Positions 51,939-61,783 of a DNA stretch of 64,000 nucleotides are shown one piece after another. The notes below the pieces were generated by a model that was not told the DNA's origin, searched no databases, and saw only the letters and a program-made list of their open reading frames with translations. How positions within the stretch are numbered: the stretch's first letter is position 1; each line of letters begins with the position of its first letter. The position numbers and the translations under genes were made by a program. The stretch spans positions 170,717-234,716 of the forward strand of contig JBBMRB010000005.1 in the NCBI GenBank assembly GCA_038900335.1. Reading direction: 5' to 3'. The DNA is from Rs1 sp038900335 (GTDB lineage Bacteria; Pseudomonadota; Gammaproteobacteria; Pseudomonadales; Balneatricaceae).

Positions 51939-53372
51939 ATGAATATTGAATTTAAAAATAGTTGTATACGCTTTGAGCAAGGTTTTGAGCTTAAAGATGT
52001 TAGCTGGCAAATCAGTGCTAATCAGCATTGGGTGATTACTGGTGCTAATGGTGCTGGTAAATCTGCATTAGTGGCAGCGCTGGCAAATTATGGTGAGGTT
52101 TTTTCTGGGACATTAACAGGCGTGCCTAGTAAAGTCGCACTGGTGTCTTTTGAAGCGCAGGCTGAGCTTATTGAGCAAGAGCTAAAAAAAGATGATGCCG
52201 ATATTATGGATGTTATCGCCCAGGCGACAAGTGTCGCTGAAATTTTGGCAGGCGATGGTATCTGTGCTGATACGGTGGCGGATTTGGTTACCAAGTTTGA
52301 GCTCAATTATTTATTAGAGCGTGCTTTTCGCGCATTATCGACAGGTGAAACGCGTAAGGTTTTATTAATTCGCGCTTTAGCAAGTAAGCCAGAGTTACTG
52401 CTTCTAGATGAGCCTTTTGATGGTTTAGACGCCCCGACTGCATTGTTTTTACAAGATTATTTGCTTGAGCTTAGTCGCAGCGTCAGCATCATTATGGTAC
52501 TCAATCGTTGGGCTGAAACACCTGCTTTTATAACACACATTGGCTATATGGCCGATGCTGGCCTGCTGTATCAAATTGATCGTACTGATCAGCAGGCAAC
52601 TAACGAGCTATTGCAATTACTGCACCTTAAAACGAGTAATTTAAGCATACCGCCAACAGATACTAACAGCAGTGCGCCGCCATTAGAAGAGGGCAAGCCG
52701 CTCGTTAAACTGACAGATATTTGTATTAAATATGATCAATTAAAAGTGGTTGAGGACTTTAATTGGTGTATAGAAAAGGGCCAACACTGGCAGCTTAGCG
52801 GACCTAACGGTAGCGGTAAAACGGCGATACTGTCGTTAATTACCGGTGATCACCCTCAGTGTTATAGCAATGACATTTTTGTGTTCGGCTTTAAGCGTGG
52901 CAACGGTGAAAGCATTTGGCAGATAAAACAGTATATTGGTTATGTTTCAACGTCATTGCAGTGGCAGTATAGAGTGGGCACAAGCCTGCGCAATGTGATT
53001 GTCTCAGGCTTTTATGACAGTATTGGTTTGTATGGAAAAGCCACGGATACACAACGCAAAATTGCTGATCAATGGCTGGTGTTGTTAGGGATGGAAAAAC
53101 GTGCGGATGAAAGTTTTAGTAAGCAATCATTCGGTGATCAGCGCTTGTTGCTAATTGCCAGATCGATGGTAAAGCATCCGCCGCTGCTGATTTTAGATGA
53201 GCCTTGTCTAGGTTTAGATGATATGAACAGACAGTTGGTTTTAGCATTGATTGAAAAAATTTGTGCTGCAGGTAAATCCGCTGTGCTGTATGTTAACCAT
53301 CATAGTGAGGATGCTATTGCCGGTATTAATTTATATAAGAAGATGAGTAAGCATCCCACCAATCTATCTTAA
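51939..53372 (+). CDS. modF: ModF-like protein with two ABC ATPase domains
   Basis: 477 residues from the ATG at 51939; an upstream ATG in frame lacks a site. Two fused nucleotide-binding domains: GANGAGKSAL, STGETRKVLLIRAL and LLLLDEPFDGLD in the first; GPNGSGKTAIL, FGDQRLLLIARSM and LLILDEPCLGLDD in the second. The signature in the second is degenerate (KQSFGDQR). No membrane part. E. coli ModF sits beside molybdate genes, but none are here, so its partner is unknown. Confidence 0.8.
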   Translation: MNIEFKNSCIRFEQGFELKDVSWQISANQHWVITGANGAGKSALVAALANYGEVFSGTLTGVPSKVALVSFEAQAELIEQELKKDDADIMDVIAQATSVAEILAGDGICADTVADLVTKFELNYLLERAFRALSTGETRKVLLIRALASKPELLLLDEPFDGLDAPTALFLQDYLLELSRSVSIIMVLNRWAETPAFITHIGYMADAGLLYQIDRTDQQATNELLQLLHLKTSNLSIPPTDTNSSAPPLEEGKPLVKLTDICIKYDQLKVVEDFNWCIEKGQHWQLSGPNGSGKTAILSLITGDHPQCYSNDIFVFGFKRGNGESIWQIKQYIGYVSTSLQWQYRVGTSLRNVIVSGFYDSIGLYGKATDTQRKIADQWLVLLGMEKRADESFSKQSFGDQRLLLIARSMVKHPPLLILDEPCLGLDDMNRQLVLALIEKICAAGKSAVLYVNHHSEDAIAGINLYKKMSKHPTNLS

Positions 53373-53391
53373 ATTATTAATAGAGATCAAT

Positions 53392-53964
53392 ATGATAAAA
53401 ATATTAGCATTTTCAGGCAGTAATAGAAAAGACTCGGCGAATAAAAAGATGTTAGAAATTGCCGCGATAGGTGCACGAGCGCAAGGCGCTGAAGTTAGCG
53501 TTGTGCATTTAGAAGATTTGAATTTGCCGATGTTTAGTGAAGACCTTGAAGCACAAGGCCTGCCTGAAGGTGTTTTAGCATTTAAAAAATTAATGTTAGA
53601 ACACGATGGCTTGATGATAGCATCACCTGAATACAACAGCTCTTATAGCCCTTTATTAAAAAATGCGATTGATTGGGCGTCTCGTCAGAGTATTGAAAAT
53701 GAAAAGCCGTTAAGTGCCTATGATGGTAAGTTTGCAGTGATTATGGCTGCATCTCCAGGTGCCTTAGGTGGTATGCGCGGGCTTGCTGCACTGCGTATGT
53801 TATTATCCAATATCAAGGTCAATGTACTGGCTAATCAAGTGACATTAGGCGGATCTTTTCAAGCGTTTAATGAGGATTTACTAAGCTTAGTCAATCCTAA
53901 AAAACAGCAAAGCATAGTAGCATTAGGTGCGCAATTAGCACAAATGTTGCAATCGCAACGCTAA
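53392..53964 (+). CDS. NAD(P)H-dependent FMN reductase
   Basis: 190 residues of the flavodoxin-like NADPH-dependent FMN/quinone reductase family: FSGSNRKDSANKKML (phosphate loop of FMN), SPEYNSSYSPLLKNAIDWASR and ASPGALGGMRGLAALRMLL. Such enzymes reduce FMN, quinones or chromate. Nineteen bases after the ModF-like gene, so possibly co-transcribed. A perfect hairpin follows. Confidence 0.87.
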   Translation: MIKILAFSGSNRKDSANKKMLEIAAIGARAQGAEVSVVHLEDLNLPMFSEDLEAQGLPEGVLAFKKLMLEHDGLMIASPEYNSSYSPLLKNAIDWASRQSIENEKPLSAYDGKFAVIMAASPGALGGMRGLAALRMLLSNIKVNVLANQVTLGGSFQAFNEDLLSLVNPKKQQSIVALGAQLAQMLQSQR

Positions 53965-53976
53965 TATTAATTAAGC

Positions 53977-54006
53977 CACGCTAGCGACATATCAGGCGCT
54001 AGCGTG
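53977..54006 (+). terminator. hairpin after the FMN reductase gene
   Basis: CACGCTAGCG and CGCTAGCGTG are exact 10-bp inverted repeats with a 10-base loop, 13 bases past the stop. No T-run follows. Confidence 0.5.
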
Positions 54007-54187
54007 CTAAAAATCAGTACATAAATTTGCTCAATTAGCGCAGCCTACATTATTCTTCCATTGTTATTACCCTGTAAATAGCCGTTATCAGGCTGTGTAG
54101 AGTTTACAGTGCGCACTAAAAAACCTACCCTGTTTATCTAAATGTGATTTAGCACAATCAATGATTTGAAATAAGGAAATATTAGCG

Positions 54188-56152
54188 ATGATGGCGCTTG
54201 AGAGTTCACTGCATAGTTTGTTTGGTTTTGATCAATTTAGAGAAGGGCAGCAGCAGACAATTGAGCAACTACTTGCATCGCACTCATCCTTAGCTGTGTT
54301 TCCAACCGGTTCTGGTAAATCGTTGTGTTATCAGTTTACGGCGACGCAGCTACCTCATTTAACGCTGGTTATATCACCGTTGATTGCATTGATGCACGAT
54401 CAATTAGACTTTCTTCGCGCTAAGGGCATAGCTGCAGCAAGCCTTGACTCAAGCCAGAGTAAAGAGCAGAGCCAAGCGGTGATTGATGGAGTAAATAACG
54501 GTGTCATTAAAATACTGATGATATCTGTTGAGCGCTTTAAAAATGAGCGTTTTCGCCGCTTTATCAAACAAGTGCCTATATCGATGTTAGTGGTTGATGA
54601 AGCACACTGTATCTCTGAGTGGGGGCATAACTTTCGCCCTGATTATTTAAAGCTGCCTAGTTATCAGCAAGAGCTGGCGATCCCTTTAGTTTTATTATTG
54701 ACAGCAACAGCCACGCGTCGTGTACAACGTGATATGGCGCAAAAATTTGCGATACATCCAGAGCATATTGTGCAGACAGGGTTTTATCGCGCCAACTTAG
54801 ACATTGAACTGATTCGAGCAGATGCTGATGATAAATATCAGCAGCTGAGCAAAGTATTAGATGAAGTGCAAGGGGCGAGTATTGTCTATGTTACCTTGCA
54901 AAAAACTGCACATGATTTAGCGCACAGCCTAGCGCAACAAGGCTATAGTGCAATGGCTTACCATGCGGGGCTTAGCAGTGATGTTCGCAGTGCTATACAA
55001 GCTGATTTTATGGCGAGCCGTACTCAAATAATTGTTGCGACTATCGCTTTTGGTATGGGGATCGACAAAGCAGATATTCGCTTAGTGGTACATTATGATT
55101 TGCCAAAATCAATTGAGAACTACAGCCAAGAGATAGGCCGTGCCGGGCGTGATAATCAACCGAGCCGCTGTGTGCTATTAGCAAGTTTAGATGGGCTGCA
55201 CACCTTGCAAAATTTTGTTTATGGTGACACGGTTGAAACGCACAATATAACCGCTTTATTGCAAAGTATTAGTGAGCAAAGTGATGTTGTGGATAACGCG
55301 ATGCACTGGGAAACTCAGCTTTATAGTTTATCGAATCAAGTTAATATTCGCACACTGCCATTAAAAACGTTGTTAGTACAGCTTGAACTACTTGGCGCGA
55401 TTAAGCCTAAATATAGCTACTATGCTGATGTTCGTCTTAAGTGGGAAACTGATCGCAGCGCATTTGCAGCAAAAGTGCCTAAATCATTAGAGCATCAATA
55501 CCAAGCCTTACTTAATGGTGTGCAGTACAAAAAGATATGGGGCACACCTGATTTTGAAAAACTGTATAACGATGCGGGTTTAGCACGCTCACAAGTGCTG
55601 CAAGTGCTAGAGTATATGGCTGATCAGCAAGCGATCACCCTTGAGAGCAAAGGGCTAACTGAAGTATATGAGCTCTATTTCGATAATTTTGATCAACAGC
55701 AATTAGCGCAGCAACTTGAGCACTATGTTAGTGAAAAACAGAGTGCTGAGATTGAACGTATTAATACGATGATTCGTTTTTTTCAGCTTAATCAGTGTCT
55801 TAATTATAATTTAGCCCGTTATTTTGGCGACCAAAACGCACCGCAATCTTGCGAGCATTGCTCTGTTTGTCGTGGCTCTATCTTGAACTTTGAGCAAGCA
55901 GGGGCTATTGAAAGTAGTTTTGAGCAGCAAGAGTTGCAAAAAATGCAGGGTTATATTAATGAGTTTGTTCAGCATATAAAAGCTAAGAGCACCTTGACAC
56001 AAGTAACACCGGTATTAGTGACACGATTTTTAACAGGCTTAACGCAACCTATCTTTACCAAGATAAAGGCCAGGCAGCTCAGTGGTTTTGGCCATTATGA
56101 AGAGTACGCTTATAAAACAGTGTTAGATCACGTCGTACAGCACATGCGCTGA
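54188..56152 (+). CDS. recQ: RecQ-family ATP-dependent DNA helicase
   Basis: 654 residues. Motif 0 FGFDQFREGQQQTIEQLL, Walker A FPTGSGKSLCYQ, DEAH box VVDEAHCISEWGHNFRPDY, motif III LLTATAT, motifs V-VI FGMGIDKADIRLVVH and SYSQEIGRAGRD. The zinc-binding Cys cluster is reduced to CEHCSVC near residues 555-562, placed later than in E. coli RecQ, and no clear C-terminal HRDC domain is seen. Works in recombination and fork repair. AAGGAA precedes the ATG. Probably a divergent second-type RecQ rather than the main one. Confidence 0.88.
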   Translation: MMALESSLHSLFGFDQFREGQQQTIEQLLASHSSLAVFPTGSGKSLCYQFTATQLPHLTLVISPLIALMHDQLDFLRAKGIAAASLDSSQSKEQSQAVIDGVNNGVIKILMISVERFKNERFRRFIKQVPISMLVVDEAHCISEWGHNFRPDYLKLPSYQQELAIPLVLLLTATATRRVQRDMAQKFAIHPEHIVQTGFYRANLDIELIRADADDKYQQLSKVLDEVQGASIVYVTLQKTAHDLAHSLAQQGYSAMAYHAGLSSDVRSAIQADFMASRTQIIVATIAFGMGIDKADIRLVVHYDLPKSIENYSQEIGRAGRDNQPSRCVLLASLDGLHTLQNFVYGDTVETHNITALLQSISEQSDVVDNAMHWETQLYSLSNQVNIRTLPLKTLLVQLELLGAIKPKYSYYADVRLKWETDRSAFAAKVPKSLEHQYQALLNGVQYKKIWGTPDFEKLYNDAGLARSQVLQVLEYMADQQAITLESKGLTEVYELYFDNFDQQQLAQQLEHYVSEKQSAEIERINTMIRFFQLNQCLNYNLARYFGDQNAPQSCEHCSVCRGSILNFEQAGAIESSFEQQELQKMQGYINEFVQHIKAKSTLTQVTPVLVTRFLTGLTQPIFTKIKARQLSGFGHYEEYAYKTVLDHVVQHMR

Positions 56153-56160
56153 TAGATGCA

Positions 56161-56183
56161 AAGCCTATCTCATTAATAGGCTT
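56161..56183. terminator. bidirectional terminator between recQ and the sugar kinase
   Basis: AAGCCTAT and ATAGGCTT pair over 8 bp with a 7-base loop between two convergent genes. Confidence 0.5.
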
Positions 56184-56203
56184 AGCAGGTTGAGGATTAC
56201 TGC

Positions 56204-57136
56204 TTAAAGGTCGCTAGGTTTAGGGAATATAGCGCCTTTTTTCTCGACAGTATAAGAGGCCGCGCTGATCGCACGTGTCATTGCACTTGCTAGCTGCTGA
56301 GCAGTTATAGACTTTAAATTATTTAAACTCAGCAGCTGGTTTTTATCTAAGTAATTTAAGAAAAATGCCATAAAGCAATCGCCGGCGCCGACGGTGTCAA
56401 TAATATCCACAGGGTTAGCTGGAACATGAACAAAGGTGTTGTTTATTAACGCATAAGCGCCGTTACCAGCATCGGTGATTACGGCTAGTGTTGCACCGTC
56501 ATCAGCCCATTGTTGCATTATATTTTGAGCATTTTCAGCAGTGAATTCAGTTAAATTATATAAAAGGCAAACATCTTCTGAGCTGGCTTTGATAATGTGT
56601 GCTTTATTGATCAGCTCATTAAATTTGGCGAGCCATATCGCTAAATCAGGCTCAATCGCAGTACGTACATTAATATCAATAGAAATGATTTTATCTGCTT
56701 TTTGCTGATCAATTATTTTGCTAAAACTGTGCGCAGTTAGACCACTAACCAGTGAAAATGAGCCAAAGTGTAGGCAGTCAACAGCGGCGAGTTGTGCATC
56801 TAATGCTGGGGTATATTGATAGTTTATTTCAGCGCTGTCATGGCCATAAAAATTGTAAGCCGCACTTTTATCTTCATTATATTGCACAAACATTAGGCCT
56901 GATAAGTGTGCTGAGCGGGTAACGAAATCTGTCGATACACCATTGTCTTCTAAATGTTTAACATGCATTTGGCCAAAATTATCAGATGATATGTTAGTCA
57001 ATAATGCACTGTCGCTACCAGCATTTGCTAGGGCGACAGCAACATTAAGTGGTGAGCCGCCAATAATCGCATCAAAGGAGTATTGACCTGGTTTTTGAAA
57101 GCAATCAATAAGTGCTTCGCCGCAGCTGATAATCAT
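56204..57136 (-). CDS. PfkB-family sugar kinase (fructokinase-like)
   Basis: 310 residues of the ribokinase/PfkB fold: GGSPLNVAVALANAGSDSALL near the N-terminus (substrate Gly-Gly) and the signature DTVGAGDCFMAFFLNYL with the catalytic Asp and anion hole. Likely phosphorylates fructose to fructose-6-phosphate. Support comes from its neighbour, a D-lyxose/D-mannose isomerase 168 bases upstream on the same strand, whose product from mannose is fructose. AGAGAGGA precedes the ATG. Confidence 0.82.
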   Translation of the reverse strand: MIISCGEALIDCFQKPGQYSFDAIIGGSPLNVAVALANAGSDSALLTNISSDNFGQMHVKHLEDNGVSTDFVTRSAHLSGLMFVQYNEDKSAAYNFYGHDSAEINYQYTPALDAQLAAVDCLHFGSFSLVSGLTAHSFSKIIDQQKADKIISIDINVRTAIEPDLAIWLAKFNELINKAHIIKASSEDVCLLYNLTEFTAENAQNIMQQWADDGATLAVITDAGNGAYALINNTFVHVPANPVDIIDTVGAGDCFMAFFLNYLDKNQLLSLNNLKSITAQQLASAMTRAISAASYTVEKKGAIFPKPSDL

Positions 57137-57304
57137 GTTGTATCCTCTCTAAAATGTAGTGTTAATTGTGCCCACTGTTTTTGTTGGCATTGTCCACAGC
57201 GCAATAGTCGTAAATTGCAAGCTAGATCGAGCGATTGATCGCAGACAATAGTTAATGCTAATTTACTGGTACGCTATAAACAGGGGCGAATATGTACTGA
57301 AGCT

Positions 57305-58000
57305 CTATACCTTTAGCCAGTGATCATAATCTGATACTAAAAGGTGTAGAGGTTGTTCATCTTCAATGATTTTTGAAAAGCGGCCAATAGGGTCACGAAA
57401 GATATTATCAGTTAAATCATCATTAACATTACTGACTTCACCTATTAATACATCACCGCCTTCTCCCCAAAAAGAGTGCCAGTGATTAGGCTCTAGAGTC
57501 ACACTTTCACCAGGTTTTAGTGCTAGGTGTGCGCCTGCCTTTAAGGTTGTTCTGCGACCATCTACAAACACGTTTACATCGGCGTCCTTATCTATTTCAC
57601 CGTAGGGGGTTGATGAAAATAGCTCGAGGACCAGTGTGGCGCCGCCACGGTTGATAATATCTTCTGTTTTGTAGTTGTGATGATGCATTGGCGATATCTG
57701 GTTTTCAAGGCTGATCATTATTTTTTCAGCGTAAAGCATGCCCATGCCATTTTTCACATTGCGTTGTTGGCCGTTTCTAACGGTAAATAAAAACAAACCT
57801 AGATCGCGAAAATTACCTTCGCCGTAATCTGTAATATCCCAACCCATGCGGCTTTGGTAGATTTCAGGCGAATCAGTGGCAATGCGTGTCTTCATCTCAT
57901 CGGCTGACCAGTAAGCAAAAGGTGGCAGTACATAGCCAAAAGAGTTGATGAACTTATTACTTTCGACAATTATTTCGTTAACTTCTGATCGGTTCATCAT
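57305..58000 (-). CDS. D-lyxose/D-mannose isomerase (cupin)
   Basis: 231 residues of the cupin sugar isomerase family (D-lyxose ketol-isomerase). Metal ligands visible: PMHHHNYKTEDI (His, His, Glu) and the second-strand histidine in EPNHWHSFWG. The family interconverts D-lyxose with D-xylulose and D-mannose with D-fructose using Mn. Length matches the E. coli-type enzyme (about 227). With the adjacent PfkB kinase it would make fructose-6-phosphate or xylulose-5-phosphate. No transporter is adjacent. Confidence 0.85.
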   Translation of the reverse strand: MMNRSEVNEIIVESNKFINSFGYVLPPFAYWSADEMKTRIATDSPEIYQSRMGWDITDYGEGNFRDLGLFLFTVRNGQQRNVKNGMGMLYAEKIMISLENQISPMHHHNYKTEDIINRGGATLVLELFSSTPYGEIDKDADVNVFVDGRRTTLKAGAHLALKPGESVTLEPNHWHSFWGEGGDVLIGEVSNVNDDLTDNIFRDPIGRFSKIIEDEQPLHLLVSDYDHWLKV

Positions 58001-58185
58001 TCTTATCCATTATTATTATGTTAGCAAAGCGATGGTTCGTACGCTCACCACATTCGCTTAAATTGATGCACAACTATAGAGAAATAGTAAAAAGTTGTAA
58101 ATTATAAATGCTGCTTTTGTGATCGTTAATTAATAACGCTTTAACAGCGTGATAAAAGGGTTAACAGAGGCAGATAAGTTTAAAG

Positions 58186-58806
58186 CTAAAAAGGGCAGTC
58201 TGTGGTGATGCTCAGTAGCTCGTTAGTGCTTGGGTGGGTGAAGCTTAAAAATTGGGCGTGTAAGCATAACCTTGGGAACAGGCTCTCATCGTTATCTGCA
58301 TAGAAACGGTCACCGCAAATGGCATGGTTTATCCATTGCATATGCACCCTTAATTGATGTGAGCGACCAGTTTGTGGGTAGAGCATGATCCTAGTGCTAT
58401 GCTCAAGTGATTGTAGGGTTTGCCAGTGAGTCAGTGCTTTTTTGCCCCATTCATAATCGACAATTTGTAATGGTCTGTTTTCCCAATCACATCGCAGAGG
58501 TTGATCAACAATACCTTGATCGTGCACCATCACACCGTTAACAATCGCTTGATAGCTTTTATCAACTTGCCTGTTTTGAAATAACATACTCAATGCTTTA
58601 TGAGTTTGCTTATTTAAGGCGATAACCATCACCCCAGAGGTTGCATAATCAAGGCGATGAACGATAACCGCAGTTGGGTAGCCTTGGGCAATAATGCGGT
58701 TAATCAAACAGTCTTGCTTTTCTGGGCCTTTGCCGGGAACTGAGAGCAAATCATGAGGCTTATTGACGATGATAAGATCATCGTCAGCATGTAAAATTGG
58801 AATCAT
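58186..58806 (-). CDS. rluA: RluA-family RNA pseudouridine synthase
   Basis: 206 residues. Catalytic Asp in VHRLDYATSGVMVIAL, with KSYQAIVNG and TGRSHQLRVHM further on. No S4 domain, which fits RluA (23S U746 and tRNA U32) rather than RluC or RluD. It lies 180 bases from rlmD on the same strand. Confidence 0.85.
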   Translation of the reverse strand: MIPILHADDDLIIVNKPHDLLSVPGKGPEKQDCLINRIIAQGYPTAVIVHRLDYATSGVMVIALNKQTHKALSMLFQNRQVDKSYQAIVNGVMVHDQGIVDQPLRCDWENRPLQIVDYEWGKKALTHWQTLQSLEHSTRIMLYPQTGRSHQLRVHMQWINHAICGDRFYADNDESLFPRLCLHAQFLSFTHPSTNELLSITTDCPF

Positions 58807-58986
58807 AATGGATTGATCAACGCTCTTTTACCACGGTTATGGTTTAACTAATATAGTTTAAATAATATGGCGAAGTTAATAAGGTTTAGCTGTGATGTTT
58901 AACTTCGCTGATCATATTTAGATGACTATTTCTGACTTCACTGTTTATAAATTCACTTTTTATCAGCACTCTTTTATCAACAGATA

Positions 58987-60417
58987 TTAAGCGAACAGTT
59001 TTTTCTTTTTAGAGTTTGTTTTAACAGCGGTCTTTTTAGTTTTGATTACTGTCGCTTTAGTAAACAGCGCCATGGATTCGATATGCGTGGTATTTGGGAA
59101 CATATCCATTACGCAAAACTTCTCTATTTGATAACCTAACTGGTACAGCTGCTTTGCATCGCGTGCCAGTGAAGAGGGATCACAGGCGACATAAAGGATA
59201 TGGCTGATATTGCTACTTTGCTCTGTTGCAAAAAGGTTGCTAATAAGCTCGCTAGCACCACTGCGCGGTGGGTCTAATATTAATTTGTTAACATTTGCGT
59301 TGAGCCAAGGCTGATTTTCAACAGTTGAGGCTAAATCAGCTTGGAAAAACTGGCAGTTATCAATTTGGTTAAGGTGCGCGTTATCATTCGCTCGCTGCAC
59401 CATATCTTCGCTACCCTCAACACCAATTAATTGCTGTACTCTCTTCGCGATAGGTAATGAGAAGTTACCTAACCCTGAGAATAAATCTAATACTTTATCA
59501 GTCGTTGTTAGCGCTAACCAATCAATGGCTCTGCTGATCATTTGGGTGTTGATGTCTTGATTTACTTGTAAAAAATCACCCGGTTGAAATGCGATTTTTA
59601 ATGCATCAACGCTATAGTAAAGAGGCGATTTATCAGCACTGATGGCGACAAGTTTATCATCGTAGCGCAAAAAACCTTGTAAATTAAAGGTACTTAGCAT
59701 TTGTGCTAGTGCTTGAATATCTTCATTTTTAAGGATCGATTTACAGCGAAAGGTCAGGGCGCCTTGCTCTTCCCCCTGTTGGTATTCAATATGGGTAATA
59801 CTTTTAGCATTTTCAATTTGATCGATGCTTTGTCTTAGTTGATCAAATAGGCCGCTAATATGCTCAGGTAGCACAATACACTTACTGACCTGTAGTAATT
59901 TGTTACTGAACCTTCTGCGAAAACCAACAATACTCTGGTTGGTATCCGTAGATTTGCGCTGGTTAATGCCAATACGCGCGCTGCGACGATAATGTAATGG
60001 TGCTGATGTTAGCGGTGCAATAGTCGCTATCGGTTGCGCTTTCACGGTTTTTTTCAAAAGTGATAACACCGCTTGCTCTTTATAAGCTAATTGCGCGCCT
60101 ACCTCTATGTGTTGTAATTGGCAGCCGCCACATTGTTGATAGTGCTCACAAGCAGGTTCAATTCGATGAGCAGAAGGTTTTTCTATATTGATGATCGATG
60201 CTTGATCGTAACTCTTGTGGGTTTTATCAATTTTGACCTGTACTTCCTCCCCGGGGATAGCGCCTTCAACAAACACAGTTTTACCTAAATGTTTACCCAC
60301 CCCACTGCCTTCAATACTTAGGTTATCAATAGCTAAAACAAATTCGCTTAACGCTGCGCTTTTTTTCGAAGGGCGGCCAAATTGAATAGAATGGTGAGAC
60401 TGATTATTGCGAGACAT
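58987..60417 (-). CDS. rlmD: 23S rRNA (uracil-1939-C5)-methyltransferase
   Basis: 476 residues. An N-terminal TRAM domain (about 25-85), the 4Fe-4S cysteines CEHYQQCGGC with a fourth Cys around 190, SAM motif VLDLFSGLGNFSLPIA and the catalytic Cys in VACDPSSLARD with DPPRSGA before it. Extra Lys-rich tail of about 20 residues at the C-terminus (TKKTAVKTNSKKKK). E. coli RlmD is 433 residues. Confidence 0.93.
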   Translation of the reverse strand: MSRNNQSHHSIQFGRPSKKSAALSEFVLAIDNLSIEGSGVGKHLGKTVFVEGAIPGEEVQVKIDKTHKSYDQASIINIEKPSAHRIEPACEHYQQCGGCQLQHIEVGAQLAYKEQAVLSLLKKTVKAQPIATIAPLTSAPLHYRRSARIGINQRKSTDTNQSIVGFRRRFSNKLLQVSKCIVLPEHISGLFDQLRQSIDQIENAKSITHIEYQQGEEQGALTFRCKSILKNEDIQALAQMLSTFNLQGFLRYDDKLVAISADKSPLYYSVDALKIAFQPGDFLQVNQDINTQMISRAIDWLALTTTDKVLDLFSGLGNFSLPIAKRVQQLIGVEGSEDMVQRANDNAHLNQIDNCQFFQADLASTVENQPWLNANVNKLILDPPRSGASELISNLFATEQSSNISHILYVACDPSSLARDAKQLYQLGYQIEKFCVMDMFPNTTHIESMALFTKATVIKTKKTAVKTNSKKKKLFA

Positions 60418-60689
60418 AGCGAAGAGCCTGTGAATTGATTAAATAGAGCTTATAAAAAGATAGGATTAAGCAGATTATAACAAGCTGGTGGCAATATTAA
60501 ATCATCTTTATGACAGCTTAAGACGATAGCGCTACTAACTAGTGTGTAGGTAAGAAGCGACTAGTGCCTGCCAATATCGATATATTGATCAGTTATTACG
60601 TAATCAGTCGGACTTTCAGTTGGACTTATAGTGTGCTTGTTTTATGATATCTAGCTTAAGTTTAAATACATTGATAGATAGGTATTAGC

Positions 60690-61673
60690 GTGCAAGAACA
60701 CATTTTTGCGAAGTATGTACGAATTCTAGGTAAAGGTAAGAAAGGCTCAAGATCACTAACCTTTGCAGAAGCACAAGATGCCATGACCATGATCCTCGAT
60801 GGCCAAGTTCGCCCAGAACAACTCGGCGCTTTCATGATGCTACTTCGGGTTAAAGAAGAGTCGCCTGAAGAGTTATCAGGCTTTATTGAAGCGGTTAGGC
60901 AACACAATAGTGCCCCGCAAGAGATAAATGTCGATGTTGATTGGTCAACCTATGCTGGCAAGAAAAGACAGCTGCCATGGTTCTTACTGTCTGCTTTTGT
61001 ACTCGCCGAAAACGGCTTTAGTGTCTATATGCACGGTGCAAAAGGCCACACTGCGGGTCGCATCTATACGCAAGATGTACTCTCCCTATTTGGTTTAACA
61101 CACTGTTTAAACTGGCAGCAAGTTAGTGAGCAGTTAGAGCAGCGTAACTTTGCTTTCATGAGTATTAGCCAGATGGCGCCTAAAATGGCTGAGATTATTG
61201 AACTGCGCTCGATTTTCGGTTTGCGCTCTCCAGTACACACGTTATGCCGTATGCTCAATCCATTACATGCTAAACACTGTGTCGATGGTGTATTTCATCC
61301 AGCTTATGCGCCGATGCATCAAAAAACCAGTGCCATTTTAGGTGTTGAAAACAGTTTAACGATTCGCGGTGATGGCGGTGAGGCAGAAATGCGCCCAGAT
61401 AGCGATTGTGAAATTCGCTGGGTTAAAAACGGCGAGCTAACAGAGCAAAACTGGCTGCGTATTTATGAAAAACGTGTAGTCAAAGATGCAGAGTTAGAAG
61501 TTGATAAACTATTACAGTTGTGGCGTGGCGATATAGACCACGAATACGGGCAAGGTGCTGTGATCAGCACACTAGCAGCAACACTGGTATTACTTAAGCA
61601 ATGTGATAGCCAAAATGATGCCATCGCTTTAGCGACAAAAATGTGGCAGCAAAGAGATAAAACGCGTTTTTAA
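60690..61673 (+). CDS. ybiB: YbiB/TrpD2-like glycosyltransferase-family protein
   Basis: 327 residues, started at GTG. The fold is that of anthranilate phosphoribosyltransferase (KGSRSLTFAEAQDAMTMILDGQVRPEQLGAFMMLLR at the N-terminus), but the PRPP loop is replaced by HGAKGHTAGRIYTQDVL. E. coli YbiB (TrpD2) binds nucleic acids and shows no PRT activity. The trp operon is not nearby. A role in nucleic-acid binding is family knowledge, not shown here. Confidence 0.82.
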   Translation: MQEHIFAKYVRILGKGKKGSRSLTFAEAQDAMTMILDGQVRPEQLGAFMMLLRVKEESPEELSGFIEAVRQHNSAPQEINVDVDWSTYAGKKRQLPWFLLSAFVLAENGFSVYMHGAKGHTAGRIYTQDVLSLFGLTHCLNWQQVSEQLEQRNFAFMSISQMAPKMAEIIELRSIFGLRSPVHTLCRMLNPLHAKHCVDGVFHPAYAPMHQKTSAILGVENSLTIRGDGGEAEMRPDSDCEIRWVKNGELTEQNWLRIYEKRVVKDAELEVDKLLQLWRGDIDHEYGQGAVISTLAATLVLLKQCDSQNDAIALATKMWQQRDKTRF

Positions 61674-61783
61674 TGTTTTTACTAGCCTGTGGGGCTGCAA
61701 TTTCATAAAATAGCCGAGCTTTTGAGTGCACGTTAAGTTTTTAACGTTTGTTATCAAATAATTAATTTAAGAAGGGATCATCT

